Assembly (NCBI GenBank): GCA_050250665.1
Contig: JBFWOF010000034.1
Coordinates: 6,608-70,607 of the forward strand
Reading direction: 5' to 3'
Source of the DNA: JADKFD01 sp050250665
GTDB lineage: Bacteria > Pseudomonadota > Gammaproteobacteria > Xanthomonadales > SZUA-5
DNA length: 64,000 nt
Under the pieces are notes generated by a model. The model saw nothing but the letters and a program-made list of their open reading frames with translations, made no database searches and was not told the origin of the DNA. Numbering within the stretch: the stretch's first letter is position 1; the number at the start of each line of letters is the position of its first letter. Both the position numbers and the translations under genes were made by a program. This document shows positions 51,121 to 57,831 of this stretch, in pieces.

Positions 51121-51930
51121 TCAGCAAAACACCACCAGCGACCCAGTCTTGATCGATGCCTCACACGCTCGAATGAGTCGGATGCAACTGAAGGACTCGA
51201 TGCCGTACCGAGACCATGGCTCCGAGCCAATGCCAGGCTCTCTTGCCGCAGCCCAGATCTCGGGTGACTCTGGGGTCATGGTCATCGGCAACTCCAGCAC
51301 CGAGGCCAATAATCTGCATTCGGACAACAGTCGGTATGAAGAACCAATACCTCCGCCGACTTGCTTGAAACAAGCCGGTCCGGGATTGACCACACGCTCG
51401 AAATCTTGCGGGACGTAATACCCTTCGCCGTCGCCATGCAGCATCAAGTGCTGAAAAGGCAGCGCGCTTACGTCGCCATTTTGGACATGGGCGTAGTATT
51501 CGCCCACAACGGCGTCATCCCGGATCAGCTCGCCATTCGGAGCATATAACTCACGATTCAGCGCTGTGTAGGCGGCAATTCGCCGGAGTTGGTGCAATCC
51601 GGTATAGCCCCACATCTGGCACGAGAACCTCTGGTCTTGCGGCACATCTTCGGGTTCGACGTGTGGCTTCAAACCTGCGGCGACCAGGCTTTGATTGAGT
51701 GCTTCAATGGCAGGTCCCCAGGTGTCCTTCTCGCTCCCGAGCAAGCCATATCTTGCAGCCATCCTGGATACGGAAGTCAGCGCTCGAACCCATTTCGGCT
51801 GGGAGGCCACGAGCGCTGCCTGAAACTCCGACCGCTCGCCAACGCTTAAATTGAGACCCAATGGCTCCCTCCGAATCCCTCTTGCCGCGCGGCAATGGTT
51901 GAACTCTGGCAATTGTCGAGGCGACCGCAC
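51121..51930 (-). CDS. Hypothetical protein
   Basis: A protein of up to 269 aa with a GTG at 51930; the true start may be further in. No signal peptide is seen. Recognisable features are LVASQPKWVRALTSVSRMAA, MWGYTGLHQLRRIAAYTALN and HGDGEGYYVPQDF. Base composition here appears less GC-rich than in the neighbours, which could mean recent acquisition. No family is recognised; an antitoxin or immunity role would be a guess. It stands alone between a ChaN-like gene and a divergent secreted hydrolase. Confidence 0.6.
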   Translation of the reverse strand: MRSPRQLPEFNHCRAARGIRREPLGLNLSVGERSEFQAALVASQPKWVRALTSVSRMAARYGLLGSEKDTWGPAIEALNQSLVAAGLKPHVEPEDVPQDQRFSCQMWGYTGLHQLRRIAAYTALNRELYAPNGELIRDDAVVGEYYAHVQNGDVSALPFQHLMLHGDGEGYYVPQDFERVVNPGPACFKQVGGGIGSSYRLLSECRLLASVLELPMTMTPESPEIWAAAREPGIGSEPWSRYGIESFSCIRLIRACEASIKTGSLVVFC

Positions 51931-52185
51931 CGGGTCTCGATCACGGCCACTGGCTGTGCTGATGATGCTAACGGAATGGCCGGCTTGCCTGAAATGGGCC
52001 GCTCCGTCGGCTCGGAAACGGGCATTGCCTGAGTCGCGATGGACGCCTTGCGCTGGGACTTGAGCCGTCGATGAACGCGGCGACGAGAACCGAGCGCAAA
52101 ACGGAGGAAAAAAGGAGGCTTTCCGGAGGTGTTCCGAGCAGACCTCTGGCAGGCTGACCGCTGCGAATCATCAGGAGATGCCTGG

Positions 52186-53628
52186 ATGAAGATGGTGCTG
52201 GCCATGAGTTGCGCCTTGTTGTTGGCCCAGGCGGCGGTGGCGTCCCCGGCAGGTTATCGTTTCGGCGCGGTTGCCGATCTTGATGGCGATCCGCAGACCG
52301 GGTGTTCCCTGGTCGATGTGGCCGGCGCGCCGGAGGGCCTGGAACTGCGCATCAGTGCGGAATCTGATCGCACCAGAATCACCGAACGTCGGGTGGAGGT
52401 GTGTCGCGGCGGCGCCTGGCATTGGCTGCATCGCGAGTCGACGGCGCGCACCTTGCAGCTGGGACAGGGGCCATCGGGCAGTGATTTGCTGGCCTATTCG
52501 ATACCGCTGGACTGGATCGCGCCGTTTCGGTTCCTGCCGCTCAAGTTCCATGCGGAACGTCTGGATGTGCCGGCCAGCGATGCCTTGGCCACGGACCATC
52601 AATGGCAAACCCTGAGCGTATCTCTGGTGGGTACCAGTCAGCCGGTACCAGGCCCGGGCCCTTCCGGCCTGCTGTTGCTGGTGGTGTTGCTGCTGGTGCT
52701 GACGCGGTTGCGGTTGCGCTCAGCGCCGATCCAGGGTGCAGCACTGACGCTGTTGCTGCTGCTGGCTGGCGCGCTGACACCCATGCCGGAGTCGGCCATT
52801 GCCAATGACCCGGCTCAGCAACAGGCGATTGCAACCGATCCCGGCAATGACGTCGGCGATGCCGGCGCAGACCTGCTTCAGGTTGAAGTGCTTTCCGACG
52901 GCGCCGGGCTGCACTTTCGCGTCGCGGTGAACAACATCGAGGACGACGGACTGGCAAATCAGGCCAAGGTCCTGTTCATCGGCAACAGTCTGACCTACAC
53001 CCACAATGTGCCGCAGATGCTGCAGGCCATTGCCTTGCAGGCGGGAAAGCGGCTGAGCGCCGATGCCATCACGCTTCCCGGAGTTTCGCTGGAAGATCAC
53101 TACCGCGCGCGCACCGCCCACGAGGCCCTGGCCAACGGGCACTACCAGTTCGTGATCATGCAGCAAGGACCGTCATCCCTGCCCGAGAGTCAGTCCCATC
53201 TGCGCGACTGGAGCGATCGCTTCAACACCCTGATTCGGGCCGGCGGCGCGCGACCGGCGCTGTATATGGTGTGGCCCGACGCCTCACGCCTGGCCTACTT
53301 TGACGCGGTACACGCCTCCTATTCGAACGCCGCGCTGGACGTCGGGGGCATGTTCATCCCGGCAGGTGAATCCTGGCGGCTGGCCTGGCTCACCGATCCC
53401 GAGCTGCCTTTGTACAGCGCCGATCTGTTCCATCCCTCGCCGCTGGGCAGCTACGCGGCTGCGCTCACCTTGTTTGCATCGCTCTATCGTCAGTCACCCG
53501 TGGGCCTGTCCGGGCAATTCACCCTGGCGGATGGTCAACGCCTGGTCTTCCCGGAAACCCAGGCGCGCGCCGTCCAGACCGCAGCCTGGAACGCCCATCT
53601 GCAGTACGGTCGTGCCGGAGAGCCGTAG
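52186..53628 (+). CDS. SGNH-type hydrolase domain fused to a CTERM-like membrane segment
   Basis: A protein of 480 aa; the ATG at 52186 follows AGGAG. Signal peptide about 1-20. Residues 21-150 form a beta-rich domain (AVADLDGDPQTGCSLVDV). Near 153-178 stands PVPGPGPSGLLLLVVLLLVL then TRLRLR, which looks like a sorting signal (Pro-rich motif, helix, basic end) but lies mid-protein. A second helix (about 183-199) follows. Residues 255-450 are an SGNH hydrolase domain: VLFIGNSLTYTHNVPQ (Ser268), MQQGPSSLP, and DLFHPSPLGSYAAAL with the Asp-x-x-His pair. It may be a fusion of two ancestral genes. Substrate unknown. Confidence 0.82.
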   Translation: MKMVLAMSCALLLAQAAVASPAGYRFGAVADLDGDPQTGCSLVDVAGAPEGLELRISAESDRTRITERRVEVCRGGAWHWLHRESTARTLQLGQGPSGSDLLAYSIPLDWIAPFRFLPLKFHAERLDVPASDALATDHQWQTLSVSLVGTSQPVPGPGPSGLLLLVVLLLVLTRLRLRSAPIQGAALTLLLLLAGALTPMPESAIANDPAQQQAIATDPGNDVGDAGADLLQVEVLSDGAGLHFRVAVNNIEDDGLANQAKVLFIGNSLTYTHNVPQMLQAIALQAGKRLSADAITLPGVSLEDHYRARTAHEALANGHYQFVIMQQGPSSLPESQSHLRDWSDRFNTLIRAGGARPALYMVWPDASRLAYFDAVHASYSNAALDVGGMFIPAGESWRLAWLTDPELPLYSADLFHPSPLGSYAAALTLFASLYRQSPVGLSGQFTLADGQRLVFPETQARAVQTAAWNAHLQYGRAGEP

Positions 53629-53657
53629 CCGGAAAGATGCCGACAGCAGCCGGGTGC

Positions 53658-54280
53658 TCAGCTCTCGAAGCCATCCTCAAACAGGGTCGGGAGCAAGCAA
53701 GTGGAGTTACTCTCGAAGCGCGAGACGCTGCCCGGTTGCAGCAGGTACAGCTCGCCAGCTTCGTCCTCGCCAAAGCCATAGACATTGCCGGGGACGATCA
53801 TCCACTGAGTTGAGCTCCAGTTGCCGGGACTGGTTTCGTTGGCGAAGAACACCTGTCGTGAGCAGAAATCGGCGTAGACATACGTGCCGCGCAGTCCCTG
53901 GATGCAGCCGCGATAGCGATAGCCGCCGGTGATCGAACAGCGGCCGCCATTGTGGTCATAGCTCAGGATGGGGTCGACAAAGCTGCCGGAGCAGCTGCCT
54001 GGCCCGGCAATATTGCCTTCGCGACAGTTCCACCCGTAATTCAAGCCGGATCGGCCAGATTCGGATTGCCGGCCGACACGCTGTAGCGTGCGATGACCGT
54101 CGTCAGTGCATTGCCGCCGGTGCCGCTGCGCGTGTAGTTGACGTAGAAGTAACCGTTGCTGGCGTAGTCCGGATGGAAGGCCAGGCCCAGCAAACCACCC
54201 TCGAGCGTGGTGTTGACCAGCGAACTGATGTCGAGAAAGTCGCTGCCGACGTTGCCACTGCCCAGCCAGTCAGCTTGCCC
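53658..54280 (-). pseudogene. Remnant of a PQQ-dependent glucose/sorbosone dehydrogenase-like gene
   Basis: Two pieces of one family lie head to tail in different frames. The upstream piece (about 54260 down to 54045) reads FLDISSLVNTTLEGGLLGLA, FHPDYASNGYFYVNYTRSG and IARYSVSAGNPNLADPA and then hits a TGA. The downstream piece (54044-53658) resumes as NYGWNCREGNIAGPGSCSG, then CIQGLRGTYVYADFCSRQVF, and ends CLLPTLFEDGFES. In intact members about 150 residues, including further PQQ and metal residues, separate these motifs. The signal peptide and start are also missing. It is therefore an internal deletion with frameshift plus a 5' truncation. The GFE tail survives. Confidence 0.85.
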
Positions 54281-54285
54281 GGTTT

Positions 54286-54903
54286 TCAGAGGGCATGTGC
54301 ATCGCAGCGCTGCTTGAACTCGTCGACGGCGTGCGTCTTTCGTCGGCGCAGCCGCTCCTTCTCGCCCTCGGGCGTCAGTGACCAGATGCCGTGCGCGACC
54401 GACACTGCCGTCGCCAGCGTGAGCACGTCTTCCTCCAGAGGACTGATCTTCCCGTCACGCGCAGCTTCCGCCTTGAGCAGGCGCAAACGATCGGCATTCA
54501 GGGGTCCCTTGTCTGCGCTCAGCATCTCGCTGACCGACAAGAGATCGACCTCGGCAGCCAGAGTCCGACGCGCTGCGAGCAGGGCGGTGACGTCCTCGCA
54601 CACCGAAACCATGGAGCGCATTCGGCAAACGCCATCGTCCTGGCAGCGTAGAATCTCGCCATAGGCGTGTTGACTTTGCGACCAGGCAAACTCGATCGAC
54701 TCGATCTGCTCCTCTTCCAGTGCAGATTTGCGGTTCGGAGCGTCTGCAGCAGCGCGCAGGATGGTTCTTGCATACAGCAAGCGGTCGGTCTCGCCATTGA
54801 TGATCTTAAGGGCCATCGGTGTGTCGTCATGAGTGCAGCCAGCCAGCGCCCACGCCATCAGGACGCCAACGGCGGCCCATGCCGCTCGCTTCCATCCGGT
54901 CAC
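54286..54903 (-). CDS. Lipoprotein of unknown function
   Basis: A protein of 205 aa from a GTG at 54903 that follows GGGAGG; a longer form from 54933 is possible. The lipobox is LAGC in AWALAGCTHDDTP. The mature protein is helical with charged stretches (RRLLKAEAARDGKISP-like) and a few Cys (RCQDDGVCRM, SVCEDV) that may pair. No family is recognised. It stops next to the dehydrogenase remnant, so the pseudogene deletion may have been bounded by this gene. Confidence 0.78.
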   Translation of the reverse strand: MTGWKRAAWAAVGVLMAWALAGCTHDDTPMALKIINGETDRLLYARTILRAAADAPNRKSALEEEQIESIEFAWSQSQHAYGEILRCQDDGVCRMRSMVSVCEDVTALLAARRTLAAEVDLLSVSEMLSADKGPLNADRLRLLKAEAARDGKISPLEEDVLTLATAVSVAHGIWSLTPEGEKERLRRRKTHAVDEFKQRCDAHAL

Positions 54904-55216
54904 CTCGCACCTCCCGCGGCACTCTGAACCCAAATGCTTCGGCCACGGGCCTGAACCCGATGCCGGTTGGGAGTCTGAAATTCCCGCTCATCTCCGTCAA
55001 CACTAGCGCCCAGCTGGCAGGACAGCTGTCACGTAGACCCTGCGGGTCAACATGACCTACTTCTCATGGCTGCCTCGCAGAGCTGCGAGCCCTCCTGTGG
55101 GAGCGACTTCAGCCGCGACATGCTTTTGTCGGGCATGGTGTGCAGATCAAAAGCCATCGCGGCTGAAGCCGCTCCCACAGCTTCCTGGTGGAAGCCACTG
55201 GATCGCGACGGTGGCT
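54904..55216. other. 313-bp gap with family A and D repeats
   Basis: There is no gene. A family A palindrome (gtcacgtagaccctgcgggt.., 55028-55060) and a family D pair (55095-55180, ctgtgggagcgacttcagcc ... gcggctgaagccgctcccac) lie upstream of the lipoprotein gene. Confidence 0.8.
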
Positions 55217-56668
55217 TCATTCAAAGCCGTTGCCGAACAGTAGCGGTGATCGCACCTCAACATTGCCAAGCCGGGCGATGCCGAACTCCTGGGTGCCGAA
55301 GAAATCGTCGGGCAGGCCTGGACCGCCGACCAGCAGATAACCTGCCGGGTCGAAGTTGAGGGCCTTGCCGATATCACTTCTGCCGGTGAACGGCGCGCCC
55401 TGATAGCTGCCGACCGATACGCCATTGACGCCGTAGGCGGGGTCGCTGTCGCCGTTGTTGAGCAAGCGCATGGTGTAGAACCAGGTTCCGCTGAAATCGG
55501 CGCGTTCGGCGGATCCGACCAGTACGATCTTGCCGTTGGCTTGCACCAGCAGATCTCCGGCGGATTCATTGGATCCGAACCCGAGCACATTCTCGACCTC
55601 GATCAGTAGAAAGCCGCCGCCGAGGCCCGGTATCGGGTTGAAACTGTTGTCGCGGGTGCCGTTGGTGTTGAAGCGGGCCACGAACAGGTCGAAATCGAAT
55701 TCGAAGATGTCGTGATTGATGCCCAGGACCACGGGGCGGTCGCTGGCGTCGATGGCCAGTCCCCCGGCGCGGGCGTCTGCGGTGCCGGCGACGCGCACCG
55801 AGCCCGCGTTGCCGAAGCTGCTGTCCAATGCCCCGTTGGCGTCGAAACGGTAGACGCCAACAAGGATGTCACTCAGGTTCAGATCGCCCACGTTGGCCAG
55901 CACCAGCAGCCGGCCGTTGCTGTCGATCTCGATGTCACGGGCTTCCAGGTCTGCCGTGGCCGAGTCCACACGGACGCTACCCTGGGTGCCGAAGCTGCTG
56001 TCCGGGCTCAGGTCTGCGTTCAGTCGCGTCAGTGCCAGCGAGGTACGGCCGCCAATCCGGCGCACGTAGCCGGCAACGACGATGCGCCCCAGCGCGTCGA
56101 CGATGATGGCCTGGAAGGCTGATTCATCCTGTTCACCCACGCCAAGCGGGCGCTGGTATTGCCCCGCCAGCTGGGCGCCATCGGCGCTGAAGCGGAACAC
56201 GCTGGCGCGAAAGGAGCCGGGGGCTTCGCGGCGGGCGGCGAACAGCAGGCGGCCGCTGGCATCGATGGCACTGTCGCCCGCCAGATATTTCTCGCCGGCA
56301 GCCTGGGCCATCAGATCGGTCATGATCACCGTGCCCGGCTCTGTGGTGCTGGGCGTGGGGCCATAGCTGATGAAGGCGCCATTGGCATCGATTTCAGCCG
56401 CGCACAGCGTCGGTACCACCGTGGCGCCGCTGGAGATGCCATCGCAGGTACCGGCCATCAGCAGGCGGCGATCAGGTTTCAGATGCACGCCCACCAGTTC
56501 GTCCTCGCCAGACACGCCGATCAATCGACGCCCGCCCTGGGCGAAGCTCGGGTCGTAACCGCCGTCAACGGCCGCCAGCGGACCGCAAAGTGCCAGCAGC
56601 GCCAGTCCGGCCAACGGACCACGGGTGTGACGGCAAAAGGTGGCGAGTGTTGCGATCAGATGGGGCAT
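55217..56668 (-). CDS. Secreted delta-60-repeat beta-propeller protein with GFE tail
   Basis: A protein of 483 aa; the ATG at 56668 is eight bases after GGAG. A signal peptide ends near GPLAAVDGG. The body is a run of delta-60 (DUF5122-type) repeats: DGGYDPSFAQGGRRLI, LTRLNADLSPDSSFGTQGSV, VYRFDANGALDSSFGNAGSV, and LLVQANGKIVLVGSAE, each pairing a D-x-S-F-x-x-x-G turn with a value strand. The C-terminus SPLLFGNGFE is the shared tail. It forms part of a group of three adjacent minus-strand GFE-tailed sequences (53658-57685). Confidence 0.88.
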   Translation of the reverse strand: MPHLIATLATFCRHTRGPLAGLALLALCGPLAAVDGGYDPSFAQGGRRLIGVSGEDELVGVHLKPDRRLLMAGTCDGISSGATVVPTLCAAEIDANGAFISYGPTPSTTEPGTVIMTDLMAQAAGEKYLAGDSAIDASGRLLFAARREAPGSFRASVFRFSADGAQLAGQYQRPLGVGEQDESAFQAIIVDALGRIVVAGYVRRIGGRTSLALTRLNADLSPDSSFGTQGSVRVDSATADLEARDIEIDSNGRLLVLANVGDLNLSDILVGVYRFDANGALDSSFGNAGSVRVAGTADARAGGLAIDASDRPVVLGINHDIFEFDFDLFVARFNTNGTRDNSFNPIPGLGGGFLLIEVENVLGFGSNESAGDLLVQANGKIVLVGSAERADFSGTWFYTMRLLNNGDSDPAYGVNGVSVGSYQGAPFTGRSDIGKALNFDPAGYLLVGGPGLPDDFFGTQEFGIARLGNVEVRSPLLFGNGFE

Positions 56669-56764
56669 GACCATGGCTCCATTCGGCGGTGCAAACAAGC
56701 TGCCTGCAAGGCCCCGGATTGGCCCGGACGCCGACTTCATGCTTTCTTCGTGCTTGCGACGGGA

Positions 56765-57685
56765 TCAGAACTGGCCGTCTTCGAAACCGCTGCGGAACAT
56801 GCGGTCGCTGTCGAAGGCGGCTTCGCCACTGAGCACGCTGAGGCCGGGGATGACCACAGACCTCATCAGGGTCTGCGGGCTGGCCAGATCTCCGCTCGCG
56901 GAATAGTCGACCAGCACCAGCCGCGCTTCGTTGAGGCAGCAGCGCGTACCCAGCGCGAGGCCGCGTCCGGTCGGGGTCAGCGACAGATAGTTCTCGCCGG
57001 CGCCGCTGTCATCGCGCTGGCTGCTGGCCACGGTGGGCGTTGCCGGATCGATCAGTCGGGCCCGGCCCAGTCCTGCCACCAGCAACTTCTGGGTGTAGTC
57101 ATCCCAGGCGACGCCGGTGGCGAAAATGCCTGACTGCAGTCTGGTGGTGACCTGGGTGCCCAGATTCAGGCGTCCAAAGTCGCCATTGAAGGCCTCGGTG
57201 CCGGTGCTGTAATAGACCTCGCCGCCGGGCGTGAAGGCGAGCAAGGTCAGATCGGTGTCGCCGCCGCTCAGTGGTACCAGGGTGCCATTGGCAAAGGGTT
57301 GCAGCGGTACCCGGCTCAGTCCCTGGCGCCAGCCGCAGTACAGATCTGTGCTGGCGGGATTGCGGGTGCAGACATTGGAGTTGTTGAACGATTGCACCGA
57401 GCTGACCTGCCGCGAGCGCAGATCGACACGGCTGACCACGCCGGCACCGGTGACATAGACCAGATCACCGGCGAAGTGGACGCCGCCACCGTTATTGGTG
57501 GTGACGATCAACTCTGGCGTGCCGACGGTCAGCGTGCCGGCGCCATCCCAATCGAACTCCAGCCGGTAGAGCCTTTCGGTCTGCAACTCGGCGAGATACA
57601 CGCCAGCCTTGAGTGCCGTGCCGGCCAGGGCGGGCGGCGTCAGGCTGCAGAGAGCGACCAGCAGGAACAGACATCCTCGGAGCAT
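56765..57685 (-). CDS. Secreted beta-propeller-like protein with GFE tail
   Basis: A protein of 306 aa from the ATG at 57685, with a signal peptide (MLRGCLFLLVALCSLTPPALA). Repeating beta segments such as LYRLEFDWDGAGTLTVGTPE, SRVDLRSRQVSSVQSFNN and DFGRLNLGTQVTTRLQSG suggest propeller blades. Several Cys may form disulfides (CTRNP, YCGWR, TRCCLNE). The C-terminus RMFRSGFEDGQF has the tail followed by four extra residues. No family is recognised beyond the fold. It is divergent from the CadC-like regulator at 57832, which might control it. Confidence 0.8.
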   Translation of the reverse strand: MLRGCLFLLVALCSLTPPALAGTALKAGVYLAELQTERLYRLEFDWDGAGTLTVGTPELIVTTNNGGGVHFAGDLVYVTGAGVVSRVDLRSRQVSSVQSFNNSNVCTRNPASTDLYCGWRQGLSRVPLQPFANGTLVPLSGGDTDLTLLAFTPGGEVYYSTGTEAFNGDFGRLNLGTQVTTRLQSGIFATGVAWDDYTQKLLVAGLGRARLIDPATPTVASSQRDDSGAGENYLSLTPTGRGLALGTRCCLNEARLVLVDYSASGDLASPQTLMRSVVIPGLSVLSGEAAFDSDRMFRSGFEDGQF

Positions 57686-57831
57686 GGCGGTTTTCCGGCA
57701 ACGGTGATGTTCGCCAAATCTAGGGATGGATCCGATCTGCGGCCCGGACGGCGACTTCGTGTTTTCTTCATTGCGCTCCGAGCACCGCTGCCGAATCATC
57801 GGAACAATTCGTGACGGGAGCTTCTCTGGCG

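Noticed and set aside
55712..57814. Plus-strand frames opposite the delta-60 and propeller genes
   Set aside because: Antisense shadows without signal peptide or motif; the minus-strand proteins have both.
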